Origin: Pycnopodia helianthoides
Lineage: Eukaryota; Echinodermata; Asteroidea; Forcipulatida; Asteriidae
Length of the DNA: 64,000 nucleotides
NCBI GenBank assembly: GCA_032158295.1
Contig: CM063257.1
Span: 17,142,332 to 17,206,331 of the forward strand
Direction of reading: 5' to 3'
Shown: positions 33,314 through 44,865 of the stretch, piece by piece
Position numbering within the stretch: position 1 is the first letter of the stretch
How the letters are laid out: each line of letters opens with the position of its first letter
Program-made: the position numbers and the translations under genes
Notes under the pieces: generated by a model
Seen by the model: the letters and a program-made list of their open reading frames with translations, nothing else
The model's database searches: none
Told to the model about the DNA's origin: nothing

Positions 33314-33380
33314 CTCCTACAGCGTTGTGCATAAACAGAAACGCGCAGAAAAAGGGGAGAATTCTCAACAAGACGTCCAT
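33314..33380 (-). CDS. Signal-peptide first exon, minus-strand secreted gene
   Basis: ATG at 33380 (minus) opens MDVLLRILPFFCAFLFMHNA followed by VG and one extra base, ending at donor G|GTAAGG (phase 1). The hydrophobic core and the small-residue end fit an ER signal peptide. It is the inverted paralogue of 45621-45684, three bases longer at the 3' end. Joining to the phase-1 exon at 25170 gives HNAVG-G-LTICTIGQERD. The first intron would be about 8.1 kb and is packed with mobile elements. Confidence 0.7.
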
Positions 33381-33547
33381 TTCGAAAGAGGTTCAAGCAA
33401 CTAGTGACAGCAGCCACGAGTCTAGCAACAGGTTATCAATTTTTTAGTAGCGTGAAATTCACGTAAGTGTACGTCGCCAAAAAGCCCATCAACTGCTCCG
33501 AACTGTTCCCGTCTTTGTTGATATTAACACGCCGTTTTCTGTCTTTG

Positions 33548-33940
33548 TTAAAGGAACGTTACAGAATTGGTAAGAAAAAAACTTGTACAATATACTTTTT
33601 GACCACAGATTTACATAAAACTTACACGGTCTAATGATGATGGTAGTAAAAAACAACCCTTGAATATTTCTGTCTGAAATGCCATATTTGATGAGAAATG
33701 AATAAACTAATTTTCCGATAGGAGTTTATCGCTCAGTGAGCGTTTTATTCATTTGTTGAATCTATATGACTTCATGCAAATGTGTAATAGGTTCTTCACT
33801 ATTTTCTCGTGACCCAGACGGCCGATCGATCTCAAACTTCTACAGGTTTGTCAGTTTATGTATATGGTGGATTACATAAAGTGCTGACACTGCCAGCAAC
33901 TGTTTTGTTGGCAAAAACCAATTCTGTAATTTTCCTTTAA
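33548..33940 (-). mobile_element. Family B MITE at the edge of arm 1
   Basis: Full copy with TTAA at both ends. Homology between the arms stops at its TTAA: arm 2 has the same CTTTGTTAA at 45451 but no MITE and unrelated sequence beyond. It lies about 170 bp upstream of the minus-strand start codon, where a promoter is expected. Confidence 0.85.
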
Positions 33941-35498
33941 AATCGGCCAAATAATTTAGGAGTTAAGGCCGTTTTCATTTTCGTCAAGTGACCATTTGAC
34001 CGAAGAAAGAAAAAAAGAAAACATTCTGCTGTCGCAGGGCTGATATAAAAAGGTGAAACTTTATGGTTTAAATATAAATAGTCTTAAACTTGAAAGGGTA
34101 ACGCTTTAGAGTGAGTTCTTTCCACTCAAATTCCGTTTGTCTTGTAACTTTTTAGTATGCATAGTTTGCACAACCGTACTTTCATTATTTAAAAACAAAA
34201 TGTAAATAAATTTCAGTAGCAGCACTACGATAGTTCTCATTATGAAAATTGATTTAGCATAATTGTAACGCATTTTGTTCATACAATTTATTATCACTTT
34301 TTTATATGCAACTTTAGCGTGAAATAGCCTTTATTTTTAATCTGATATATAAAAACCAGAACGAGTCACGAATTTAAACTTTGAACCCAGAAGAGAGAGG
34401 ACAAGGAAAGAAATTTAAATGTTTGAATTTGGAGGCCAACCCCATACAATATTCCAGATAAAACCCACGCATTCAGGCCATAGGGACTGAAAAACCCAAT
34501 CCACAAATTGCCCCAGCCGGGATTTGAACAGGTGGCCTAGAGGTGGAAGGAGAGGAAAGAAATCACCAAGCCAACCCCACTGCCCCTGTCGGGGCTTACC
34601 CGCTGTCACCTCGCTAAACGTGGATAGATTAGACGTTCTTAATGAAAACGGTGTTTCATGCTTTTAAATTTAATGTAGTGTTCTGTACTATCATATTTTA
34701 TTATCTCTATTTTTATATTCATGCTTTTATGTTTCTATTTTTATATACATGTATGCTATTTGTTGGCGGGGTCTGGGAGGGCACATCGCTTTGATGACAG
34801 TTTTTTTTACTTTTGCCTTACCCTGGACGGCCACTGCCAACAAAGAATATTACTGAATATGTCCGAAGATTAAAAAAACACAAAAATAAATAAAAAAATA
34901 ACTTGATATGCAATAAACAAAAACATGTTTGTTTTACTTCAACATCCCCATGCAGTCAAAACTCATGTGGTTCCGGTGTAAAAATTCAGGCAATCGCATG
35001 TTAATTGTGTTTAATGTTTTGTTTCAGTATTTTTTTGGTGGTCATAGTAACGATGCACGGAAAAAATAATTTATAATGGCTTTGTAACATGGCCTTGAGT
35101 TTATTTTTGGCCTCAGCAAGCACGGCTTAAATTCAGGGTAATTCCGGTGGAGGCATTACAGCAAGTTCGACTAATAAAATAAAATAAAAGGAGACGGAAT
35201 TTACCATAACAAAAACACTGTGTTTGGTACAGATATCCCTCCATGCAGTGTCGACACATGTAATGATCTTCCTGTTTGGACTAGAAAGCAGGCAAAGTCA
35301 TGTCACTAACAAATAAAAACAACTCAGGCCGAATAATACAAGAAAAAAAAACCTTGTTGAGCTTCCCCGCTCGCTTCCTTTTAATAGACTCTCTCCTTTT
35401 TTTCTCTCCTTTTTTTTAAAGGATAAATTTTAACGATCACTGATAAACAACAGAGGTAATTTTTTGTAAACAAATAAATAACTTGTGTTCTTTACATT
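33941..35498. other. No gene; one SINE-like segment
   Basis: About 34415-34615 on the minus strand has TGTTCAAATCCCGGC (box B-like), followed by GGATTGGGTTTTTCAGTCCC and GCGTGGGTTTTATC, patterns typical of invertebrate SINE bodies. The rest is AT-rich with no coding support. Confidence 0.45.
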
Positions 35499-35838
35499 TT
35501 AAAGGTATTGTACACTTTTGGTAACAGCTCAAAATAAGTGTCCACATTTTGTGTGATTAAACATATGCATGAACAAACAAACCTGTGAAAGTTTGAGCTC
35601 AATTGGTCATCGAGGTCACGAGCAAATAGTGAAAAGAGATCTTATGTGTTTTCTGTTTTTTCAAATTATCGCGCGCGATAATTACTATTGTTTTACTCGT
35701 TTCTAAAACGATAGCATTTAAGGCAGAAATATTTTAAGGAACCCTTTCTACCATTACTTACTTTAAACCATGTAAGTTATGTGTGAATCTGTGAACATTG
35801 TGTTTTTCGATCTTACCAATAGTGTACAGGGCCTTTAA
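35499..35838. mobile_element. Family C MITE
   Basis: TTAA at both ends, AGGTATTGTACACTTTTGG and the inverse of CCAATAGTGTACAGGGCCT, with central palindrome ATTATCGCGCGCGATAAT. Confidence 0.8.
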
Positions 35839-36796
35839 AACAAATAAGCTCGTATTTTTAGACTTTTATTTAGCACACCGAAAAAAAAAAACAGAAAAAA
35901 CTGGCAACCTTCTTGAAAAATAACCCGGCCGGTTGAATTGAAAAATGTGTCGGGCGGCAATTTGAAAAATAATAAAAACGAAAATAAAAGGCCCTCCTCC
36001 TTCCTTTTTTTCAAAAAAAGACTCAAATCATAAGAGCCGTGGTTCTCAAGATAGGCCTATGAATTGTTTTATATTTCAAACTTTGATGAAGCGTAATTTA
36101 AAAACCGACGTCAATGTTTTAATTTTTTATTTATATAGGCATTGAAACGTATAATGTGCACATTTTTACAGTTTTGAATTTGCAAAAGGTTTCCAGCGAA
36201 ATGGTACGTTTTAAACTTGTCACGCTGTTGAGGGCGCTGTTGAGGATGATGACGTAATTTCTTCTAATTAGAAAGCTTTGAGATCAAACGCTATTTCATA
36301 AACGGAGACCATGTCCAATATTCAAGTTCATAATGTCTTCAGACCTTAAAGCGAGGCCAGAGAAATATATATTTTTTTTCATTTCAACTTCCGGTTTCGA
36401 CAGGAAGACAAGGTCAAAATGTGGTTACGTACGTCAGTGCAACTGTTACAATTTTATTTATTTAATTATTCTATTTGATTACGCTTTACTCTTGCATAAC
36501 AACTATTAGTCACTAAGAGGGATATTCCACAACATATACCCATGACTGAGAAAATAAAAGTAAAATCAAACCTACAAAATTATATAAATACAATGATAGT
36601 AAGTGGCAAGGAGGAACAGGTGACCAATACCTCTACGAGGCAACCCTACCACAAAACAAATTGGCACCAAATACCACGCCCCTCAACAAGAGGGGGGAAG
36701 AGTCTTGAATTATCTCATGGAAAAGGAAATGCTGGTTGTTAAAATGTATCATTGTACATGTTTCAGACGTTTTTGATTACCTGTTTCTTTCTCTAG
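35839..36796. other. No gene seen
   Basis: AT-rich. A short frame at 36542-36742 has no recognisable feature. The last 20 bp form the pyrimidine tract of the next exon. Confidence 0.4.
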
Positions 36797-36884
36797 ATAA
36801 AGGCGACAGTCGCGTCTAATATCACGGCAACCACACCGGGCCCTACAAGTGTTTCTATGACCACAAGTGTTTCTATGACCACTG
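36797..36884 (+). CDS. Thr/Ser-rich linker exon
   Basis: A strong acceptor (CTGTTTCTTTCTCTAG) and donor (ACTG|GTAAGC) bound 88 nt that are open from phase 0 to phase 1. The peptide is IKATVASNITATTPGPTSVS followed by MTTSVSMTT. It carries an NIT N-glycosylation sequon and an 18-bp tandem duplication (SVSMTT twice), the look of an O-glycosylated spacer between extracellular domains. Its phase-1 end fits the phase-1 start of the fibrinogen exon at 42122. The upstream partner must end in phase 0 and was not found. Confidence 0.5.
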
Positions 36885-37494
36885 GTAAGCCTATTATCAT
36901 AACCTTAAAAGGTTTGGCAAGCTCACATGCTTATGTTTATGTATGTAAATAAAACAATAGGTTACGGAATCGTTTAAAGAGGACATTACGGGGAGAAAAC
37001 GAAAGTTATGATTTGACTTTACAATTACCGAAGGTGTCCAGTGTCTTTAAGTCACGTGTAAGCGTTTTTTCCTCATAAGCATTACTTAGTACAAATCATA
37101 ATTTTGACTTTCTTTTTTCTGCTCTCTCAATGTCCCTTCGATGCTGCCGTCATAACTTGATGGTTAATTGCTACAATTACTAATTCCTCTCCCTACTTTT
37201 GAAAAAAGTAGCTACCCCCCCCTCCTCCTACGTTCACATTTTCAGAACCAACCTCATGCACATTACATTCACAGTAGTTAAGTTTTTCACACACGATATT
37301 TTGACTTTCATGCGCTACAAAATGACGGAAAGCAGTGTACGTGAACGCTGTCCGGTAGATTGTCGAGTTGAAGCGATAAGGCTGCTAATTATTTAATTAC
37401 TCTTCTGCTCTTTTGGCGCTGCGACCTGAAACTGATCAGCCGTCGCGGTTCTACCGAAGGTTGCTATGTGCTAGAGCAAGCGCGCACGTCTAGT

Positions 37495-37605
37495 TGTAGA
37501 CCTGAGCCCTCTTCCACGCGAGAGCAATTTAGCAAGGGTCCCTCGCTAAATTTTAGCATGGTTGCAAAATTTTACAAAATGCACCTGGTGTGAAAGGGCA
37601 ACAGT
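37495..37605. repeat. Half copy of the foldback seen at 484-735
   Basis: AGCAAGGGTCCCTCGCTAAA, TTTAGCATGGTTGCAAAATT and GGTGTGAAAGG align with 515-570. Confidence 0.6.
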
Positions 37606-37784
37606 TTTTCGTCTTGACCTACTACACAATGTTTCGCTAGCAGAAGTTTGACCACCTCCATGGTTTGACTAAGGACGTGCACGAAATCATCCTAAGTGAA
37701 AGAAAACCTTTGTTTTTGATCGCGAAGTGTTTAGTGACATAACTAGTGGAGAACAAACATCTTTTCGCTCAAAAGTAAGTCTGG

Positions 37785-38501
37785 TTTAGAGGAACATTAC
37801 AGAATTGGTTTTTGCTAAACCAATGTCAAGATTTCTCCATACAATTGTTGTATTTATATTTCGTGATTAAATTTGTTCGGGCCATGTTAAAAACTAAAGT
37901 GGATTGTTCCCTCTTTTGTTGATACCCACCCCTCTCGCCTAATCCTCCCGTCCTGATGGTGGAGAACGCCATTACATCAAGGAAATCCCATGAACAACGA
38001 AGTCTCCACATCAGCTGGATGTTCATAATTAAAGTGATAATAACTGAAAATGATCTGAGTTTGATTTAAGCAACCGACTGATCAACCGACTGATCAACCA
38101 ATTGATCGACCTTTGCTCCTTATGAACCCAAAGTACTTCCTATAGTGTTTAACAAAACAGTTGCTGGCAGTGTAAGCACTTTATGTAATCCACCATATAC
38201 ATAAACTGACAAACCTGTAGAAGTTTGCGATCGATCGGTCATCTGGGTCACGAGAAAATAGTGAAAAAACGATTACACATTTGCATGAAATCATATAGAT
38301 TCAAAAAATGAATAAACGCTCACTGAGCGATAAACTCCAATCGGAAAATTAGTTTATTCATTTCTCATCAAATATGGCGTTTCAGACAGAAATATTTCAA
38401 GGGATGTTTTCTACTATCATCATCAATAGACCGTGTAAGTTTGTGATCAAAAAGTACATTTAACAAGTTTTTTCTTACCAATTCTGTAAAGGTTCCTTTA
38501 A
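37785..38501 (+). mobile_element. Family B MITE split by a 330-bp insertion
   Basis: The first 34 bp (GGAACATTACAGAATTGG…TTTGCTAA) are separated from the remainder (TAACAAAACAGTTGCTGG onward, from about 38150) by unrelated sequence. TAA is repeated at the two junctions. The right end reads GGTTCCTTTAA. Confidence 0.75.
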
Positions 38502-39175
38502 CAGAAATCAGACAGGGAAATTGGCTCCTTGCTGGGTGCCCCCTAAAATGAAAACACGTAGTAAACGCACCTAAAGGTGCCCACACAAACCAGAAACCAT
38601 TTGAAACATCGGTGTGTATGTTAACTAGGTTCCGAAGGCAGTCAGCCAATAAGAACATTCTTTACAAGCTATGTGTACTACGTAACATGTTACCGATGTT
38701 GAAAAGGAGATATTTGTCAATGTAGGAGACAACATAGATAATAAATAAAGAGCATTCTATCATTAGCGTTAGTATTAGGCCGACTAATAATGAAGTCACT
38801 TCCCCCGAATGGTCCGTTCTTTAATGCTATTCGCAGCTTATATACATTCATAGGCAATTTATGACAACTATATGTTCACAGTGAAGATTTTGTTTCAAAA
38901 ACAAATAAAATCACGAAACAAAATTTGTAAAATTTTATGGTTTATATTTTTTATAGGCTTCACCACTAATGTGTTTCGAATCATTGTCAAAAAATGCTTG
39001 AAGTTTTCAGTTTCACCAATCATGGAAAACACTTCTCTCGCACCCACCTAAAAAAGACAAAGTTCAGTTATTGTTTTGATACGTTCATGTTGTTTAATTT
39101 CCATTCAAATCATGTCAGAGTTAAATTTGGTCTGGACAGCAATTAACTTGAGGGACAGTAACTCCCCTCCCCCCC

Positions 39176-39214
39176 AAAAAAACAACAACAACAACAACAA
39201 CAACACAACAACAT
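39176..39214 (+). repeat. (AAC)n microsatellite
   Basis: An A-run followed by about eleven AAC units. Confidence 0.9.
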
Positions 39215-39306
39215 TGCTCGCGATTGTGCGTCATTTTCCCGTCAATAGCTCCAGACTGCCCCGTGATGACAATAGAGTAGCTTTCTCGTTAATTTTGTTG
39301 TTTTAC

Positions 39307-39700
39307 TTAAAGGAACATTACAGAATTGGTAAGAAAAAAACTTGTAAAATATGCCTTTGATCACAGATTTGCTTAAAACTTACACAGTTTAATGATGATG
39401 ATAGAAGAAAACATCCATTGAAATATTTCTATCTGAAATGCCATATTTGATGAGAAATGAATAAACTAATTTTCCGATTGGAGTTTATCGCTCAGTGAGC
39501 GTTTTATTCATTCGTTGAATTTATATGATTTCATGCAAAATGTGTAATCGGTTTTTCACTATTTTCTCGTGACCCAGATGGCCAATCGATCCCAAACTTC
39601 TACAGGTTTGTCAGTTTATGTATATGGTGGATCACATGAAGTGTTTACACTGCCAGCAACTGTTTTGTTAGCAAAAACCAATTCTGTAATGTTCCTTTAA
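39307..39700 (-). mobile_element. Family B MITE
   Basis: Full copy with TTAA at both ends. It shares diagnostic changes (AAAATATGCCTTTGATC, GATAGAAGAAAACATCC) with 32366-32758 and 46442-46834, which sets this trio apart from the other copies. Confidence 0.9.
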
Positions 39701-40898
39701 GTACCAATTTCCAAGGCCGACAAAGTGATAATACTGCAAAGGATTATGCTCTGTGGCGTGGTTAAACAGCGTGTTTTTGTAAATGTCTATAATGTAACGA
39801 CCGCACCATTGTTCATAAAATTTAACGCAATTACTGCACGGTACTTTCGGATGCGATAACTACCCGTCAACTCCAAGGGGGAGGGGCATCCCCAGCATTT
39901 ATTTCATTTTGCAAAATACTGTATTAGAAATGCTGTCGCACATTGACGGTGCTCAGATTACTGTTCAATTTTAAGATACTCATTTGAATGATTCAGGCAT
40001 AACAATGTGTCTTTTGGAGTGACTTTTCAGTACAAAGCCTTCGACGGACATTATTATGTTACCTAACTGTACAAAGTCTTCTACGAACGAAGTATTTTGA
40101 GAACATTTAGCAAACTGTTATCAATAAAAGGTGTTACTAGATAATTCGATACAAAGAATAGGTAACATGCTTGCAAAGCATAGGTAACACCTTTTTCGTC
40201 TAGTAAGAATCAGGTATTTTATTGTATTGTGGTTTTCATTTTTTCTAAGATCGCATAATACTTACTTGCGCGATTCAAAAGAGGGCGCCACCGGACAAAT
40301 TTCGACACCATTCACCGTTTTGGGGATCAGAATTTCCAGCCAGACCTGGCCATGATGGCAAAACGGCTTGCGCTGTTCGTCAGTGCGTGTCATTATCTTT
40401 GCGGAAGGACCTTAAAGACCTTGCACATGACGTCATTTAAGTAGGGCGCCCTCGGCTAGAGGTCAACAGAAGATTGCTCATTGGCTCATCCTCTGCGCCG
40501 CGCGTACAAGATATACGTTTTCCATTGTTTCCTCATCGTTTTACCTCTAAGATGGCGGCGTGATGACGTCAGTGCATACGGTCCATTGTAGTGCCAAGAT
40601 TATTATTGTCTACTATTAGTACTACTGTGTTTGCTATTAATTAGTCTCCATTTGTAATTGTCCTCAAATCGCGTCGTATTACATGATTATTGATTATACA
40701 TTTCGCCATTTGGATAGTTTGACAGTTGCCATTTTTCTTCTGTCTACGACTAATCTCTTCATGAAATATTCTCTTTTTTATATTCATTTTTTCTTTTTTT
40801 TTCCTTTTTTTTTGATGTTGACTTAATATCATTCATGTTTTGTTCACCCTGTCGAATCACACGCAAATCCAAACCAGTCGAACCTAATTTGTATATGC
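39701..40898. other. No gene; half TIR element with promoter-like motifs
   Basis: 40480-40600 resembles one end of the 19644-19892 element (CATTGGCTCA, TTTTCCATTGTTT). It carries AAGATGGCGGCG (40549) followed by TGACGTCA (40564), and another TGACGTCA lies at 40428. No coding support. Confidence 0.45.
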
Positions 40899-41080
40899 CG
40901 GTGTGGCAGGAGTTTCCGTCCCCCGGAGATTCTGTCCCCCATACGGCACCCTAGGTACAAGCTTCTTCTGATAGCGCCCTCTTTTGAATCATCCTCTTTC
41001 AGCCCATGTTAATTGTCTTTATGGGGGACAGAATCCCCGGGGAAAGTATTTCCCTATGACACCGGAAACCGTGTGCAGCA
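40899..41080. mobile_element. TIR element (CCGGTGT ends, GTCCCCC motifs)
   Basis: The left end is GCCGGTGTGGCAGGAG then GTCCCCCGGAGATTCTGTCC. The right end has GGGGGACAGAATCCCCGGGG and ends GACACCGG. The interior TTGAATCATCC and GATAGCGCCCTC are shared inverted with 42515-42671. Confidence 0.75.
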
Positions 41081-41859
41081 ACCAACTCCAGGCCGCAGCT
41101 TTAGACAATAAGAAAGTGAGCATCTTGGGGACAAAGACATCTGATAATAGGGAGGTTTCGGTCTCACACGTTTAGAGTAAACGACTACAGATAGCTAATC
41201 GTCGAGCGTAATACGCGTAATTCACAACACGTATAGTGCAGAGGGTTTCGATGGTGGCCCCACGGTTACATTTAACTAAGCTACAGAGGGCGCAAACTTC
41301 AAAGTACGTCAACTCGACCATAACCTTAACAACGCAACGCAGTACCCCAATCACCCTCCATTCGGTGACAAAATACACTACCAAAACAAACACTACATAA
41401 CAAAATATATCCAACCTGAAATGAATTACGAGATCATCTACTTCTTTATAATGACCGAGTATTAATTTTTGATCGAGAAATATTGTGAGTAAATTACTGA
41501 CTTTTTCTAAAAGTTCTCACTTACGTGTAGTGGAGCTGCTAAACGTCTTCACGAAACTTTTAACTCTATGACCGATTGGGTATACGTCATAACTGCACAA
41601 ACAGGGATGACGTCACAGCTACTAAAAGTCGTCGCTGCGCTAACCGTGCGCCAACGAAACCTCGCTAATAAGGCCGGCGAGCTGAGATTTTGAAGCAACT
41701 AAATCGGCAGATTAAATTATGAATTCGCTTTCAGCTATACTTCTCCTAACAGCGACTGACCTTTTCAGTGCAGGGCTCAAAAACGGCACAGACCCTACAT
41801 GACGCAAAAGGTGCATTGCGCAAGCTTGCATAACACTGCACTAGACTGGCAACAGTCGA

Positions 41860-42410
41860 CACTATCCACGGGGTTTTTGCAGTTTAAAATTTGGTTTGCT
41901 TGTTTGGTGGGTTTTTGTTTTGTTTCTGGCTTTTGTTGGGGGTTTTCTTTTTATTTAGTTGAATGTATATTATTTTTTTTATTTTTTGTTTATTTCTTTC
42001 TTCTATTAACTTGTTTATTTATTTATTTATTTATTTATTTAATTTTTTCAATATTTTTTTATCTATCTATTTTATATCTTAATACATATATTTTTTATTT
42101 CTTTTATATTCTTCGCCTCAGCCAAACGAGGACCAAGAGATTGTTACAATCACTTCAAAGAGGGCCGGACGTCTAGTGGAAAATACACCATATATGTGTC
42201 AGGTTTATCTCCTGGACTGGAAGTATATTGTGACATGAAATTCAGTGGTGGCGGGTGGACGGTAAGCAAGAGTTTTATTTTATTTATTGTTTTCATTTAT
42301 TTCTATCTCTATTATTATTTGGGGGGTGAAAAAAGAGCGCGAAATGAACCTGTGACTTTGACTCCTAATTAAGGTGCTAGCGCTGTACCAACTTAGCTAG
42401 GACCCTAATG
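41860..42410 (+). repeat. Duplicated block containing a fibrinogen exon (other copy 50.33-50.86 kb)
   Basis: Both copies run through CACGG…TTTTTGCAGTTTAAAA, a T-rich TTTATTTATTTA stretch, the fibrinogen exon, its downstream GTAAGCAAGAG, and a minus-strand tRNA-like SINE piece (GCGCTGTACCAACTTAGC). It is a direct duplication about 8.5 kb apart. Confidence 0.85.
42122..42261 (+). CDS. Fibrinogen-like domain exon 1, intact copy
   Basis: A 140-nt exon, phase 1 to phase 0, between acceptor CGCCTCAG and donor G|GTAAGC. It encodes KRGPRDCYNHFKEGR, GKYTIYVSGLSPGLEVYCDM and KFSGGGWT. The Cys, the G-x-Y-x-I and the YCDM…GGWT box are the standard start of a fibrinogen C-terminal domain. No further fibrinogen exon follows before 50.5 kb, but its phases allow splicing from the linker exon at 36.8 kb and into the exon at 51041. 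It may be an orphan duplicate or an alternative to the damaged copy at 50556. Confidence 0.7.
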
Positions 42411-42800
42411 TTGGCGGTCTCCCTATTTTCGTATTGTATGGCTTCTGACTGGCACCCCGAGCATAGGGAAACCGCCAGCATAAGAGCGAGATAGCTTAGT
42501 TGGTAGAGCGCCGGTGCCATATGGAAATCTGTCCCCCGGAGATTATGTCCCCCACATGGGAAATCAACATATTAAAAGCGGAAGGAGGATGATTCAAAAG
42601 AGGGCGCTATCAGAAGAAGCTTGTACACAGTTCGTCGTATATGGGGGGACAAAATCTCCTGCCACACCGGCACATTAATCCAGAGGTTGCAGGGTCAAGT
42701 TGCTGTTGTCAAATTGTCTTTGTTCAACCCAAAATGTGATATTTTAGAACTTTTTCAATCAGTTTCCCTTGTGGTTTATTATTTGGTAGTTTTTTTTTTA
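42405..42800 (+). mobile_element. tRNA-derived SINE interrupted by a TIR element
   Basis: ATAGCTTAGTTGGTAGAGCG and, after an interruption, AGGTTGCAGGGTCAAG and TCTTTGTTCAACCC match the SINE at 31.5 kb. The interruption (42515-42671) is an element of the kind at 40899, inserted at CCGG. An older tRNA-like piece lies just upstream on the opposite strand (42320-42400). Confidence 0.7.
42515..42671. mobile_element. TIR element nested in SINE
   Basis: It has GTCCCCCGGAGATTATGTCC at the left and GGGGGGACAAAATCTCC then TGCCACACCGG at the right, with the SINE continuing on either side. Confidence 0.75.
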
Positions 42801-42829
42801 AATAAAATAGTCTTAAAGCCCCATTCACA

Positions 42830-42935
42830 CTACACTTTAATCCGGAGAATCTCGGTGTTAAGGACAAATTTAACACGGAGATTCTCCAGATTAAGTGGAA
42901 CCTTCACACTACACTTCTATTCTTGAAGGGCTACA
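42830..42935. repeat. Short foldback
   Basis: TTAATCCGGAGAATCTCGGTGTTAA is inverted as TTAACACGGAGATTCTCCAG after a short loop. Both sides carry CACACTACACTT. Confidence 0.65.
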
Positions 42936-43009
42936 ATTTCTCCTGATTAACGGACCCAAAACTGGCTTAATCCGGGTAAAACTTAACCCTGCTGTGTAAT
43001 AGTTTGCTT

Positions 43010-43445
43010 ACTATAAAGCTAAAAATGTGCATAACCACAGCCGCACGAATGCGATGCCCGAATGCAATGCAACTCCTGTTCCGGTCCCCCGACTTGTCTT
43101 TAAACAGCACACCACGCTCTCACCCAAGGAAACACACAAACGCTCGTTTCCACAGTCCCACACACACCGCTATTCCACACACCGCTATCGCCCACAATCC
43201 TAGCCCGTGAGCCGTAAGGCTCACAGCCAAGATCGTCAAGGCTGTGAGCCTGACGGCTCACGGGCTAGGATTGTGGGCGATAGCGGTGTGTTGAATAGCG
43301 GTGTGTGTGTGGGGCAGCGTACATTACATCATAGAGGCGCTGTGGTGTGTGCATGGTGAGAGTGCGGTGTGCTATTTTTTTTAGAGTCAGTCGGGGGACT
43401 GGGGTTGTATCGCATTCGGGCGGCTGAGGTTTTAGTATCCTTGCT
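43010..43445. mobile_element. Foldback element, about 190-bp arms
   Basis: The arms meet near 43226. The innermost GCCCGTGAGCCGTAAGGCTC and TGTGGGCGATAGCGGTGTGT are mirrored, and the outer parts (ACCGCACTC-type, CCCCCGACT, GCGATGCCCGAATGC) are mirrored with more divergence. Confidence 0.8.
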
Positions 43446-43737
43446 CTATGGTTTTAGCTAGAGTACTTGTCTACACAGCCTTGATATCAAGGCTACGTTC
43501 AGGCCCAACTGGCAATGCGAAAGTCTTTGCCGAATTGCCGACCAAAGATGAGCCCGAGTGAGTTGTAGAGGTTGTACACTGCCATCGATCCACACAAACA
43601 TACTTCTCGCTCGAAACTGTGACCTACAGTGACCTACATGCATAATGCATTAGCAACTAACCAATCAGAACGCTTTACTTTGGTCCAATAGTGAGCGTGT
43701 AGTATGGATAATTTGTTTTCGTCCGGGCCGCAAATTT
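43446..43737. other. Nothing recognised
   Basis: Short unsupported frames only. It ends at the hairpin. Confidence 0.4.
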
Positions 43738-43846
43738 ATTTTCTGCAGCACACGTCGGCTATGGAGTCAACAGTTTAGGGATAGGGAAGAACAGCCTATC
43801 TCTTAACTGTTGACTGTATTGACGAAGTATGCTGCAGAAAAAAATC
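43738..43846. repeat. Hairpin palindrome, worn copy
   Basis: CTGCAGCACACGTCGGCTAT and GAGTCAACAGTTTAGGGATA are mirrored imperfectly to TATGCTGCAG. Confidence 0.8.
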
Positions 43847-44324
43847 GCGTCCGGGCCAGGCTTTCATCACACACAAAGGAAGCGGCGGTCGCGACTTGGT
43901 TGAGTAAAATTTACACGCGGTTTTTTGTTTTCGTCACTTTCAAAACATATGGACGAATTTAACGTTTGGTAAGCCCTTTAATGTATCATAGTAATTCGCC
44001 ACATGTGAGAATTAATGTGAAGTATGTATCAGCAGTATGTGGTGTTTGTAAGAGGGCACTATTTGCAATCAAAGTGGTACGACTTGCTCGTACTTTGAAA
44101 ACTTAGCGTTTTAGACATGTAAAGATGGTGGGCTGTACCCTAGGTGACTGCTCTATATTCCGACACCCCTAGTGGGTAGTGGTGTGACTGTAAGGAGATT
44201 CCTCCGCAGCAGGCTATAGGCGGACACAACTTGCTGTTGTAACACGGATTCCAACAGCTCATTTTGCCCTTTGAAGCAACCTAGTTGCCTCCGTCAAGCC
44301 ACCAGGGGCGGGGCGATTTTTTTT

Positions 44325-44425
44325 TCTGCAGCACACGTCGGCTATGGAGTCAACAGTTAAGGGATAGGCTGTTCTTCCCTATCCCTTAACTGTTGACTCC
44401 ATAGCCGACGTGTGCTGCAGAACAT
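44325..44425. repeat. Hairpin palindrome, near-perfect copy
   Basis: Arms of about 43 bp (CTGCAGCACACGTCGGCTAT onward to GTTAAGGGATAGG) are exactly mirrored around an 8-base centre. Same family as 43738-43846. Confidence 0.9.
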
Positions 44426-44615
44426 ATTTGCGGGCGGGGTACCTGGCGTTGCATGATAAACGCAAACGAGCACCAACAACTTGGAAAACTGAAGGCTAAG
44501 TCACAGCAGTGTGCCGGGATCTCACGATCAGGCAGTTGGGTCTACACTCAGCTTCCGGTTGAATTGCTGAAGAAACGCAAAAGACGGCGCCCTCTACTGG
44601 TGCTTGCGCTTGATA

Positions 44616-44865
44616 TTATTTCTGGGGATTGAGTATTTCTGGGGATTAATTTTTTGAGGGATTGATAAATTTGTTGCGCTTAAAATATTTCTTGGATTGA
44701 TATATTTCTGGGAATTGATTTTTTTGGGGGATTGATATTATTTGATGCGCTTGAAATTTTTCTGGAATTGATATGTTTCTGGAGATTGATATGTTCTGGG
44801 GATTGATAAATATCTTGGGATTGATATATTTTTGGGGATTTATTGCTTTATTTCTGGAAGTCTTT
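44616..44865 (+). repeat. Degenerate tandem repeat TTTCTGGGGATTGATA
   Basis: About twelve imperfect units of 16 to 25 bp with GGGGATTGATA as the best conserved part. Confidence 0.8.

Larger units (their letters stand above)
30106..33551. repeat. Arm 1 of broken inverted duplication
   Basis: Blocks 30106-30380, 32345-33130 and 33130-33550 are inverted copies of about 47170-47432, 46080-46860 and 45450-46050. Shared landmarks include CCATAGGTTAGGAG, GCGTCGATATGGCTCATTA, CCGTACGCACTGACATCC, and the signal-peptide exon with its upstream region. The stretch between 30390 and 32340 is arm-specific and filled with mobile elements. Confidence 0.85.

Noticed and set aside
41799..42176. 125-codon plus-strand hydrophobic frame
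   Set aside because: It reads through the T-rich intron tract into the fibrinogen exon in the wrong frame. The true exon starts at 42122 in another frame.
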